From Chloroflexota bacterium (GTDB taxonomy: Bacteria > Chloroflexota > Anaerolineae > Caldilineales > Caldilineaceae), in contig QEUY01000047.1 of the NCBI GenBank assembly GCA_003577365.1, forward strand, positions 1 through 11,038: DNA of 11,038 nucleotides, in the 5' to 3' direction. Position 1 is the stretch's first letter, and every line of letters starts with the position of its first letter. Below are positions 1-6,752 of the stretch, piece by piece. The position numbers and the translations under genes are program-made. The notes beneath the pieces were generated by a model. That model did not search any database and had not been told where the DNA came from. It was given only the letters and a program-made list of their open reading frames with translations.

Positions 1-246
1 CCGCTCATAGAAGTGGCTGGCCCACAGGTTCGAGGCCAGCCGGACCAGCCGGTTGGCGCTCAAGAGCACCCCCACCAGCGGCAGCGAGATGCCCAACCCC
101 GGCGCGGCGAGCGGGAGGACGCTGTACATCAGCGAGTCGCCCATGATCGCCAGACCGACGACTGCGCCAGTCAAGGCCACCAGCCGTCCGGCGCGCGCGG
201 GCATGCGCGGGCGTGTGACCTGCGCCTCTTCAGCAAGCTTATGCAT
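1..246 (-). CDS. Major facilitator superfamily (MFS) transporter, N-terminal part only
   Basis: This is the first 82 codons of a gene cut by the left edge of the window; the frame stays open to base 1. The ATG at 246-244 is the only reasonable start, because an in-frame TAG lies five codons upstream with no start codon between. The N-terminus (residues 1-21) is polar and basic, as expected for a cytoplasmic tail. A hydrophobic stretch at about residues 22-48 (with GLAIMGDSLMY and LPL) forms the first membrane helix, and a second hydrophobic stretch at about 50-66 leads into SANRLVRLASNLW. The Asp in helix 1 and the NRLVR segment after helix 2 resemble the start of drug-efflux-type MFS proteins. 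The gene follows the patatin-like gene after a 23-nt gap, so co-transcription is likely. The substrate cannot be told; a lipid or lysolipid is possible from context only. Confidence 0.72.
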   Translation of the reverse strand, partial: MHKLAEEAQVTRPRMPARAGRLVALTGAVVGLAIMGDSLMYSVLPLAAPGLGISLPLVGVLLSANRLVRLASNLWASHFYER

Positions 247-269
247 GGCTCGTCCAAACTAGAGAAGGG

Positions 270-1187
270 TTACTGCCCGCTCAGATAGGGAGGGATCAAT
301 TCACGCGCCCCGCGCACGGTCTCGCCCAAGTCCGGCCGCGGCGGCACGGGCGCGACCACCTGCGGCCGCGGCGCGGCCAAGTAGGCGCGCGTGGCCTCAT
401 ACCCGGCCTGCACCATCTCATCGGTATGCGAAAAATCGCGATAGCTGACATCCCGAAAGAGCGGCAAATGGATGTGGTGCAGGTCGACGGCCTCATCGGC
501 CTGGGCGCGCGCCAGGTCGCGCAACAGCGCCTGGCCCATCATCGTCGTCAGCGTGTGGTTGGCGACATCCACGATCCCCCGGATCGGCTTCAGCGGTACG
601 CCGCCATAGCCCGCGTTGATCACATAGACGCGGGTTGCTTTTTTGTCCATGGCGATGCTCGCCGCCACATTCGCCAGCACGCCGCCATCTACCAACTGCA
701 GCCCATAATAGTCCACCGGCGGATGCATGATCGGCACGGTCGCGCTCGCCAGCACAGCGTCCACCAGCCCGATGCTGCGGTCTTCGCCAAACAAAAACAG
801 CCGGTTGCTCAACAGATCCACCGACGTCACATAGAGCGGCAGGCGTAGATCGCCAAAGGTCGTCACGCGGTCGGGCAGCCCCGCCTCGATCAGCTTGCGA
901 AACCCGCTGTTGTCATACAAGCCGGTGCGCCCGCGCAGCACGCGCCAGGCTGCCGTCAGGATATTGCCGGGATAGATCGTGCGGGCGTCGATCCCCCGCC
1001 ACTGCGCCTGCAATGTCTGGAGCGTCTCCGCCGAGAGGCCGCGCGCCGCCACAAAGAGCGCGTTCATCGCCCCCGCCGAGGTGCCCACCAGCAAGGCCGG
1101 CTGGATCCCCACTTCCAGCAGCGCGGCCAGCGCGCCGATCTGCAGCGGCCCCCGGCTGCCTGCGCCACTCAACACAAAGGCGATCAT
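270..1187 (-). CDS. Patatin-like phospholipase / serine lipid acyl hydrolase (RssA-like)
   Basis: A 305-residue protein of the bacterial patatin family, which hydrolyses acyl ester bonds in phospholipids or related lipids with a Ser-Asp dyad. All three family signatures are visible: the glycine-rich oxyanion loop GAGSRG at residues 8-13, the nucleophile elbow GTSAG at 35-39 (Ser37), and the catalytic Asp in DGG at 167-169. The patatin core spans about residues 2-185; the remaining 120 residues are a helical region and a proline-rich tail of unknown role. There is no signal peptide or membrane segment, so a cytoplasmic or membrane-peripheral enzyme is likely. The ATG overlaps the rsmI stop codon (ATGA), with GGGGGA just upstream, which points to translational coupling. 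The MFS gene follows 23 nt downstream. Family assignment is firm; the substrate is unknown. Confidence 0.92.
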   Translation of the reverse strand: MIAFVLSGAGSRGPLQIGALAALLEVGIQPALLVGTSAGAMNALFVAARGLSAETLQTLQAQWRGIDARTIYPGNILTAAWRVLRGRTGLYDNSGFRKLIEAGLPDRVTTFGDLRLPLYVTSVDLLSNRLFLFGEDRSIGLVDAVLASATVPIMHPPVDYYGLQLVDGGVLANVAASIAMDKKATRVYVINAGYGGVPLKPIRGIVDVANHTLTTMMGQALLRDLARAQADEAVDLHHIHLPLFRDVSYRDFSHTDEMVQAGYEATRAYLAAPRPQVVAPVPPRPDLGETVRGARELIPPYLSGQ

Positions 1188-1933
1188 GGCTCCCCCGTCT
1201 CCGGAACCGTGCCCTCCGGCCCCTCGACCTCCAGGCTCGACCCTGCCCCGGCGATGACGACGATATATTCACCCTTCAAGGCACGTCCCGCTACAGACTC
1301 GGCCAGCGCCGCCAGCGATCCCCGTTCCACCGTTTCATACAGCTTGGTCAAGTCATTCGCCAGGGCCGCCGGGCGATCTCCGTAGACCTCACGCGCGTCT
1401 TCCAAAAACGCCGCCAGCCGGTAGGGACTCTCATAGAAGACCAGCGTGTGCGGCGAATCCTTGTCCACGGCCAGAAAGCGCTGCCGCGGCCCGCGCTTGC
1501 GCGGCGCAAAACCGCGAAAGGTAAAGCTGTGCACCGGCAGCCCCGACAGCACCACCGCCATGATCAGCGCCGCCGGCCCCGGAATCATGGTCAGGCCGAT
1601 CCCTGCGCCGGCAGCATTGGCCTCCAACACCCGGCGTACCAGCGTGAAACCGGGGTCGGAGATGCCCGGCGTGCCGGCGTTGGTCACCACTGCCACCGAC
1701 TTGCCCTGCCGCAGCATCCCCACGATGCGCGGCCCGACCTGCCGCTCGTTGTGCTCATGAAAGGCCAGTTGGGGCCGGTCAATCTCAAAATGTTTGAGCA
1801 GCCGCCCGGTCTTGCGCGTGTCCTCGCTCGCTACCAGGTCCACGCTGCGCAGCGTCTCCAGGGCGCGCAGCGTGATGTCTCCCAGGTTGCCGATCGGCGT
1901 CGCCACCAGATACAGCGTGCCTACGCCGTCCAT
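1184..1933 (-). CDS. rsmI: 16S rRNA (cytidine1402-2'-O)-methyltransferase RsmI
   Basis: A tetrapyrrole-methylase-fold enzyme that uses SAM to 2'-O-methylate C1402 in the decoding centre of 16S rRNA. Numbered from the ATG at 1933 (249 aa), the landmarks are LYLVATPIGN at about 7-16, EDTRKTG at 37-43, an AGTPGISDPG loop at 86-95, IPGPAA at 117-122, LSGLP at 129-133, FYESPYRL at 166-173 and a GEYIVVIAG end. The length fits the family. A GTG at 1951 would add six residues but has no ribosome-binding site, whereas GGGGGAAG lies 8 nt before the ATG at 1933 and family members start close to GTLYLVATPIGN, so I prefer 1933. Two motifs deviate from the usual form: SDAGTP reads TNAGTP (84-89) and ARELTK reads ANDLTK (192-197). 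The gene lies 34 nt after hisB, and its stop overlaps the patatin gene start by 4 nt. Confidence 0.93.
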   Translation of the reverse strand: MDGVGTLYLVATPIGNLGDITLRALETLRSVDLVASEDTRKTGRLLKHFEIDRPQLAFHEHNERQVGPRIVGMLRQGKSVAVVTNAGTPGISDPGFTLVRRVLEANAAGAGIGLTMIPGPAALIMAVVLSGLPVHSFTFRGFAPRKRGPRQRFLAVDKDSPHTLVFYESPYRLAAFLEDAREVYGDRPAALANDLTKLYETVERGSLAALAESVAGRALKGEYIVVIAGAGSSLEVEGPEGTVPETGEP

Positions 1934-1941
1934 CGGGCCAT

Positions 1942-1949
1942 CTTCCCCC
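1942..1949 (-). promoter_or_regulatory. Ribosome-binding site of rsmI
   Basis: GGGGGAAG on the minus strand lies 8 nt before the ATG at 1933. The upstream GTG at 1951 has no comparable sequence in front of it. This site therefore decides for the shorter RsmI. Confidence 0.6.
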
Positions 1950-1967
1950 ACGCCGCTACTGCCTGGC

Positions 1968-2573
1968 TCATGCCGTCAGCGTCCCCTTGGTGCTCGGCAC
2001 ATCGCCCCGCCGCGCGTCGATCTGTGTAGCCGCATCCAGGGCGCGCGCCAACGCCTTGAACAGCGCCTCCGCCTTATGATGGTCGTTGCGGCCATAGAGC
2101 ACCGCGGCGTGCAGGTTCATGCGCGCCTGGCTCGCCAGGCTTTCAAACAGGTGGAAGATCAGGTCGGTCCCCAGCCCGGCGCTGCCCATCCCGCCAAGGC
2201 GCGGCGTCGCAAACTCCGCATCAAAGACGCAGTAAGGCCGCCCGCCCAAGTCCACCGCCACCAGCGCCAGGCTTTCGTCCATCGGCACATAGGCGTGCGC
2301 CGTGCGCACGATCCCCTTGCGGTCGCCCAGCGCCTGATCCAATGCCTTGCCCAGGCATAGAAACGTGTCCTCCGCCGTGTGGTGCTCGTCGATGTGCAGG
2401 TCGCCCTTGGCCTCGACCTCCAAGTCAAACAGCCCATGCCCGGCGAAGAGCACCAGCATATGGTCCAGAAAGCCAATCCCTGTGTCGACATGGGCCTGGC
2501 CGCTGCCGTCCACGTTCAAACGAAGGCGGATCGCCGTCTCCTTGGTGCTGCGGTCGATCTGCGCGCTGCGCAT
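1968..2573 (-). CDS. hisB: Imidazoleglycerol-phosphate dehydratase (monofunctional HisB)
   Basis: Catalyses the sixth step of histidine synthesis, dehydrating imidazole glycerol phosphate to imidazole acetol phosphate, in the cytoplasm. The 201-residue product matches the usual monofunctional length. Both manganese-binding histidine clusters are present: HHTAED at 64-69 and HHKAE at 165-169, along with DTGIGFLDHML at 30-40, the PMDES segment at 97-101 and HLFES at 141-145. The C-terminus keeps the family's VPSTKGTL. The frame is open 27 codons further upstream, but the ATG at 2573 has AGGGGAG 5 nt before it and gives the typical MRxAxIxRxTKET start. There is no N-terminal histidinol-phosphatase domain as in the E. 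coli bifunctional enzyme. The gene starts 10 nt after the amidohydrolase gene, so both almost certainly share an mRNA with hisD and hisC. Confidence 0.97.
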   Translation of the reverse strand: MRSAQIDRSTKETAIRLRLNVDGSGQAHVDTGIGFLDHMLVLFAGHGLFDLEVEAKGDLHIDEHHTAEDTFLCLGKALDQALGDRKGIVRTAHAYVPMDESLALVAVDLGGRPYCVFDAEFATPRLGGMGSAGLGTDLIFHLFESLASQARMNLHAAVLYGRNDHHKAEALFKALARALDAATQIDARRGDVPSTKGTLTA

Positions 2574-2578
2574 GGTTG

Positions 2579-2585
2579 CTCCCCT
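2579..2585 (-). promoter_or_regulatory. Ribosome-binding site of hisB
   Basis: AGGGGAG on the minus strand lies 5 nt before the ATG at 2573. It overlaps the last two bases of the amidohydrolase stop codon (TAG) and fixes the hisB start against the longer open frame. Confidence 0.8.
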
Positions 2586-4149
2586 ATGCCTGCTTGAACT
2601 TGAGCGCACGCCCCGGCAGCCTGCCGGGGAAGTCCATGCGCGGCGTGCCGTCACAGATGATCGGCGTGCCGTTGACGATCACATGCTCCACGCCCACGGC
2701 ATATTGGTGCGGGTCGGCGTAGGTGGCACGGTCCGTCACCGTCTTTGCGTCAAAGACGACCAGGTCGGCATACCAACCCTCGCGCACCTGGCCGCGCCCC
2801 GCCAGCCCAAAGCGCTGCGCCGGATAGCCGCTCAGCTTATACACGGCCTCCTCCAAGCTCAGCCACTGCTTCTGGCGCACAGCAGGCCCCAACAGCCGCG
2901 CGGCGGAGCCATACTGCCGCGGGTGGATCGCGCCGTCCTCATGGTAGATGCCGTCGCTGCCCATCATATAACGGTCATGCGCCAGGAAGGGGCCGATCAG
3001 GTCGTCGTCGCCCTGGTGCATGACCAGCAGCACCGCCAGGTTTTCCTCGATCAGCAGATTGCACAGCGCATCGCCCGCCGGCAATCCTGTCTCGGCCACA
3101 TAGTCCGAAAGCAGCTTGCCCTGGTGGACACTGTTCTCCTTGCCCGGCAGCCAGGCGATATGCGTCGCATCCAGCGCCACATGGCGCAGGTTCTCAGTCA
3201 TCTGGGCGCGCACGTCGGGTCGCTTCAACTGCGCCAACACAGCCAGCGGCCCCTGCTCCCACACCGAATAAGGCAGCCAGTAGTTAAGCATCGTCGAGCC
3301 GGGCAGATAGGGATAGACGTCGAACGAAAAATCAACCTCATTCACCGCCACGGTGTCGATATAGGTCAGGATCTCCTCGGTCATCTGCGGGCTGGTCCCC
3401 TTCAGATGCGAGATATGCACCGGCACGCCGGCGCGGCGGCCAATCTCCACCGCTTCCTTCAAGGCCCACAGCGTGCCCCGCTTATAGCGCATGTGCGTGA
3501 CATAGAGTCCCTGCGCCGCGGCCATGGGCCGGCACGCCTCCACCAGTTCATCGGTCGAGGCAAACCACTGCGCCACATAGTCCATCCCCGTCGATAGCCC
3601 GACCGCGCCCGCTGCCATCCCCAGCTCGACCTCGGCCTGAATCTGGCGCAGCTGATAGTCGTCGGGAATCAGGCGGCCAAACCCCGCGGCCAGCGTGCGC
3701 ACATTGGCATAGGGCACATGTGGGATCGAATTCTGCACGTTGGTTCCATCCAGCCCCGCCATATACTCGGCCAGCGTCGTCCAGCCGGTGTATTCCTCCA
3801 TGCGCAGCGCGTTGAGGCCGCGCAGATAGGTGATCCACTCATGCACGTTGTAGGGGCTGACCGGCGCATACGAGATGCCGTCGGCCATGATCACCTCGGT
3901 CGTAAAGCCCTGCATCGTCTTGGAGACCAGATGCGGCGTCTTGCGCAGCCAACCGTCCGAATGGTTGTGGACGTCGACAAAGCCGGGCGCAACGATCTTG
4001 CCCTTGGCATCGATCACCGCCGCCGCCTCGGCAGCCGAGAGGTCGCCGACCTGCACGATGCGGTCCCCCTGAATCGCCACATCAGCCGCGAAGCGGCGGG
4101 CCTTGGTCCCGTCGATTACCTCCCCACCGCGGATCACCAGATCAAACAC
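2584..4149 (-). CDS. N-acyl-D-amino-acid deacylase-like amidohydrolase inside the his cluster
   Basis: A 521-residue member of the amidohydrolase superfamily, closest in layout to D-aminoacylases, which release the acyl group from N-acyl-D-amino acids. A small beta-sandwich at the two ends (MFDLVIRGGEVIDG at 1-14; GWYADLVVFD and VIVNG near 458-494) encloses a TIM barrel. Visible metal-site residues are HNH at 61-63, His219 in VTHMR, His248 in HISHLK and the catalytic Asp399 in MGSDG, followed by HPRQYG at 409-414. The bridging metal-ligand Cys of characterised D-aminoacylases (Cys96 in the Alcaligenes enzyme, 27 residues after the HxH) is here Asp90 in MADG. The start is a GTG with GAGGAG 6 nt upstream. 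The gene lies 60 nt after hisC and 10 nt before hisB. Family is secure; the substrate, and even deacylase activity, are inferred. Confidence 0.88.
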   Translation of the reverse strand: MFDLVIRGGEVIDGTKARRFAADVAIQGDRIVQVGDLSAAEAAAVIDAKGKIVAPGFVDVHNHSDGWLRKTPHLVSKTMQGFTTEVIMADGISYAPVSPYNVHEWITYLRGLNALRMEEYTGWTTLAEYMAGLDGTNVQNSIPHVPYANVRTLAAGFGRLIPDDYQLRQIQAEVELGMAAGAVGLSTGMDYVAQWFASTDELVEACRPMAAAQGLYVTHMRYKRGTLWALKEAVEIGRRAGVPVHISHLKGTSPQMTEEILTYIDTVAVNEVDFSFDVYPYLPGSTMLNYWLPYSVWEQGPLAVLAQLKRPDVRAQMTENLRHVALDATHIAWLPGKENSVHQGKLLSDYVAETGLPAGDALCNLLIEENLAVLLVMHQGDDDLIGPFLAHDRYMMGSDGIYHEDGAIHPRQYGSAARLLGPAVRQKQWLSLEEAVYKLSGYPAQRFGLAGRGQVREGWYADLVVFDAKTVTDRATYADPHQYAVGVEHVIVNGTPIICDGTPRMDFPGRLPGRALKFKQA

Positions 4150-4155
4150 GCTGCA

Positions 4156-4161
4156 CTCCTC
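4156..4161 (-). promoter_or_regulatory. Ribosome-binding site of the amidohydrolase gene
   Basis: GAGGAG on the minus strand lies 6 nt before the GTG start at 4149-4147. It supports GTG as the true start, since the coding similarity begins exactly there (MFDLVIRGG). Confidence 0.75.
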
Positions 4162-4166
4162 TATTC

Positions 4167-4188
4167 AATTTCGCTGTAGAATTTCGCT
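4167..4188. repeat. Two 9-bp direct repeats, 13-bp period, in the hisC-amidohydrolase gap
   Basis: AATTTCGCT occurs at 4167-4175 and again at 4180-4188 on the plus strand (AGCGAAATT read along the genes). The pair sits in a 60-bp, locally AT-rich gap upstream of the amidohydrolase. It could be an operator-like site or chance in a short AT-rich spacer. No clear -35/-10 pair accompanies it. Confidence 0.5.
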
Positions 4189-4209
4189 ATAAGAAGTTGG
4201 ATGCCCAGT

Positions 4210-5343
4210 TTACGCGTTGAGCTCGTGCAGCGCGGCCAGCAGACGGTCGGTCTGATCGGGCCGGCCCACCGAGATGCGGATACAGTTTTCCAGCCGCGGC
4301 TTGCGATAATAGCGCACCAAGATGCCCTTCTGCTCCAAATCCTGCTTCAGCGCCCCCGCCTCGCGCTCCACCACATCACACAATATGAAATTCGACTGCG
4401 ACGGATAGGGGCGCAGATAGGGGACCTCCGCCAGCCCGCCATAGAGCCGCTCGCGTTCCGCCTTGATCTTGTCCACTGCCGCGCGCACCTGCTCGATGTG
4501 GCGCAGGCTGGCTAGACCGGCTACCGCAGCGGCGACGTTGACATTGTAGGGCTGCTTGAATTTCCACAGCGTCGCCATCAGCCATTCCGGGCAGATGCCG
4601 TAGCCCAGCCGCAGCCCGGCGATGCCCGCCGCCTTACTGAAAGTGCGCAGCACCACCAGATTCTCATGCTGCAACACCCAAGCGGCGCGGCTGGGCTGAT
4701 CGGCAAACTCGACATAGGCCTCGTCCAGCACGACCAGCAGCGGCAGCGCCAACAGCCGCTCCAGGTCGGCATCGCTCAACCAGTTGCCGGTGGGGTTGTT
4801 CGGCGAGGTGAGAAAGAGCAGCTTGACCGTGCCCGGCGGCTCCGCCGCCACCAACGTTTCGATGGTCTGTGCGTCCACCTCATAGGCGTCGGTGCGCCAT
4901 GCCTCCAACACACGCCCGCCGCTCAGCCCGGCGTCAAAGCTGTACATGCCAAAGGTCGGCGGGCAGTCGACGATCGCATCGCCTGGCTTCAAAAAGATGC
5001 GGCACAGATAGTCCAACAACTCATCCGCGCCATGGCCGGGCAGGATATTGGCCGCCGGCACACCCACATAATCGCTCAGCGCCGCCCGCAGTTCGCCCTG
5101 TTCCGGGTCGGGGTAGATGTGATAGTAGTGGTACTCGGCCAGCGCCTCCAGCACCGCCGGCGCAGGGCCATAGGGGTTCTCATTCGCATCCAGCTTGACC
5201 AGTTGGCCGGCGGGGATGCCCAAACGGCGGCTTAACACCTCGAACGGCTGGATCGGCGTATATTCTTCCAGGCCCGCAATCTCTGGGCGTACTAGATCGC
5301 GCGGGTCAAAGCGCGTCGCGGACTCACCGGCTCCGGAGTTCAT
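4210..5343 (-). CDS. hisC: Histidinol-phosphate aminotransferase
   Basis: A PLP-dependent class I/II aminotransferase that converts imidazole acetol phosphate plus glutamate to L-histidinol phosphate and 2-oxoglutarate. The 377-residue product shows the N-terminal LDANENPYGP motif (51-60), GHGADELLDY (103-112) in the cofactor-phosphate region, SPNNPTG (180-186), DEAYVEF (207-213), the PLP-binding Lys237 in RTFSKAAGIAGLRLGYG and the substrate-carboxylate Arg in CIRISVG (354-360). The start is the ATG at 5343, with GAGGGA 7 nt upstream; this leaves a 12-nt gap to the hisD stop, so the two genes are surely co-transcribed. The first 20 or so residues are a polar extension before the conserved core. 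A paralogous aromatic aminotransferase role is possible in this family, but the hisD/hisB context argues for HisC. Confidence 0.96.
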   Translation of the reverse strand: MNSGAGESATRFDPRDLVRPEIAGLEEYTPIQPFEVLSRRLGIPAGQLVKLDANENPYGPAPAVLEALAEYHYYHIYPDPEQGELRAALSDYVGVPAANILPGHGADELLDYLCRIFLKPGDAIVDCPPTFGMYSFDAGLSGGRVLEAWRTDAYEVDAQTIETLVAAEPPGTVKLLFLTSPNNPTGNWLSDADLERLLALPLLVVLDEAYVEFADQPSRAAWVLQHENLVVLRTFSKAAGIAGLRLGYGICPEWLMATLWKFKQPYNVNVAAAVAGLASLRHIEQVRAAVDKIKAERERLYGGLAEVPYLRPYPSQSNFILCDVVEREAGALKQDLEQKGILVRYYRKPRLENCIRISVGRPDQTDRLLAALHELNA

Positions 5344-5350
5344 CGCTTAT

Positions 5351-5356
5351 TCCCTC
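5351..5356 (-). promoter_or_regulatory. Ribosome-binding site of hisC
   Basis: GAGGGA on the minus strand lies 7 nt before the ATG at 5343 and shares one base with the hisD stop codon, consistent with coupled translation of hisD and hisC. Confidence 0.7.
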
Positions 5357-6672
5357 TACAGACGCCGGGCCACTGCCGCCGCATGGCCCGTCAACCCTTC
5401 GATGCGCGCCAAGGTCTCCGCCGCCGGCCCAATCTGGCGCAGCGCCGCCTCATTCAGCCCCACGACGCTCACCAGCTTGACAAAATCCAGCACGTTGATC
5501 GGGCTGGCAAAGCGCGCCGTCCCGCCCGTGGGCATCACATGGCTTGGCCCCGCCACATAGTCGCCCAGCACCTCGAAGCTGCGCTCCCCCAAAAAGACGC
5601 CGCCGGCGTGCTGCACCTGCCCCAGATAGGCCCATGGGTCCTCTACCAGCAGGCACAGATGCTCCGGCGCATAGGCGTTCGCCAGCTCAAAACACTGTGC
5701 CAGCGACTCCGTGACCACGATCCCGCTGCCCTGTGCCAGCGACCCGGCGATGATCTCCGCCCGCTCTAGCGTCTCCATCTGCGCCAGCACCGCGGCCTGC
5801 ACCTTCTGCGCCAAGCTGCGGCTTGGCGTCAGCAGGATGGCGCTGGCTAACACGTCGTGCTCGGCCTGCGCCAACAGGTCGGCGGCAGCCAGTTCGGGGT
5901 CGGCGCTGCCGTCGGCGATGACGACGGTTTCGGTCGGCCCCGGCAATCCGTCGATCCCCACCAGCCCAAAGACCTGGCGTTTAGCCAGCGTGGTATACAG
6001 ATTGCCCGGCCCGCAGATTTTGTCCACACGCTGCACGCTCTCCGTGCCGAAGGCCAGCGCCGCGATCGCCTGTGCGCCGCCCGCCACATAGACCACATCG
6101 ACCCCGGCGATGTCCGCTGCGACCAGAGTCGCCGGGTGTGGCAGCCCCGTGGCGCGCTGCGGCGGCGTGATCACGGCCAGATGCGCCACGCCCGCCACCC
6201 GCGCCGGGATGGCAGTCATCAACAGCGAACTGGGCAGCGGCGCTGTGCCGCCCGGAATATAGACCCCCACGCGCGCGATGGGCCGCACCATCTGGCCCAC
6301 CAGGCCATCGGCGTCGTTGTGCATCCAACTGAGCGCCGGTTGGCGGCGATGAAAACGCTCGATGCGCGCCGCGGCCAGACGCAGCGCGGCGACGACGTCC
6401 GGCTCCAGCGCGGCATAAGCGCCGGCGATCTGCTCTGGCGTCACGACCAGCGCGCATTCGACCCCATCCAGCCGCAGCGTCCATTCGCGCAGCGCGGCGT
6501 CCCCGCGCTGCCGCACATCGGCCAGGATCCGGCGCACCGCCTCGTCGGGCGCAATCCGCTCGCCGAAGATCGCGGCGTTGCGCTCCCACATCTGCGCCGG
6601 CATCGCCATCTCATCCCAAGCAGCGCGGCGCAGAATCGTCTTCTGCGCCGCGGGCACATCCATCATTCGCAT
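5356..6672 (-). CDS. hisD: Histidinol dehydrogenase
   Basis: A zinc-dependent, NAD-linked enzyme that carries out the last two steps of histidine synthesis, oxidising L-histidinol via the aldehyde to L-histidine. The 438-residue length is normal. All residues known to matter in the E. coli enzyme can be matched by motif: zinc ligands Gln269 and His272 (AQAEHD), Asp371 (GDYVAGPSHVMPTGG) and His430 (EGLTGH), and the catalytic pair Glu337-His338 in NAYAPEHL. The signatures VGVYIPGGTAPLPSS (135-149), KICGPGN (218-224) and GPTETVVIAD (245-254) are also present. The ATG at 6672 is preceded by a weak GGGA; ATGs at codons 3 and 4 are alternatives. It is the first his gene in transcription order, 80 nt after trkA and 12 nt before hisC. 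Confidence 0.97.
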   Translation of the reverse strand: MRMMDVPAAQKTILRRAAWDEMAMPAQMWERNAAIFGERIAPDEAVRRILADVRQRGDAALREWTLRLDGVECALVVTPEQIAGAYAALEPDVVAALRLAAARIERFHRRQPALSWMHNDADGLVGQMVRPIARVGVYIPGGTAPLPSSLLMTAIPARVAGVAHLAVITPPQRATGLPHPATLVAADIAGVDVVYVAGGAQAIAALAFGTESVQRVDKICGPGNLYTTLAKRQVFGLVGIDGLPGPTETVVIADGSADPELAAADLLAQAEHDVLASAILLTPSRSLAQKVQAAVLAQMETLERAEIIAGSLAQGSGIVVTESLAQCFELANAYAPEHLCLLVEDPWAYLGQVQHAGGVFLGERSFEVLGDYVAGPSHVMPTGGTARFASPINVLDFVKLVSVVGLNEAALRQIGPAAETLARIEGLTGHAAAVARRL

Positions 6673-6752
6673 AAAAAGTTCCCGGTCGCGTCGATTACGC
6701 TGTTGGCTGCAAAAGTAACAGTGTCCTTAGCGCACGCCTATGCACCAATCCG
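6673..6752. other. Longest intergenic gap (80 nt), between trkA and hisD
   Basis: This is the only gap that could comfortably hold a promoter for the his genes. It is somewhat AT-richer than the genes around it. I find no good -35/-10 pair, no attenuator-like leader peptide rich in histidine codons and no hairpin with a U-run. Only a weak 5-bp inverted repeat (CTGTT at 6690-6694, AACAG at 6717-6721) is visible. Confidence 0.4.

Noticed and set aside
1013..2029. A 338-codon plus-strand open frame opposite rsmI and the patatin gene
   Set aside because: Low-complexity Arg/Pro/Ala-rich translation, with no motif; it is a shadow of two well-supported minus-strand genes.
2347..3597. A 416-codon open frame on the plus strand opposite the amidohydrolase gene
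   Set aside because: Its product is rich in Arg, Gln and His with no recognisable motif, and it lies antisense to a gene with clear catalytic motifs. Long antisense frames are expected in high-GC coding DNA.
2584..4149. The amidohydrolase as the missing histidinol-phosphate phosphatase
   Set aside because: Its motifs (HNH, HISHLK, GSDG, HPRQYG) follow the D-aminoacylase type of amidohydrolase, not the PHP, HAD or IMPase phosphatase families used for this step. Position in the cluster alone is not enough.
6690..6721. Possible terminator or operator hairpin (CTGTT/AACAG) in the trkA-hisD gap
   Set aside because: The stem is only 5 bp with a 22-nt loop and no U-run follows, so neither a terminator nor an operator can be supported.
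6673..6752. A sigma-70-like promoter for the his genes (TTGGTG with a GACACT box 17 nt later)
   Set aside because: Both boxes match the consensus poorly, at about half of the positions, which is not better than chance in 80 bases.
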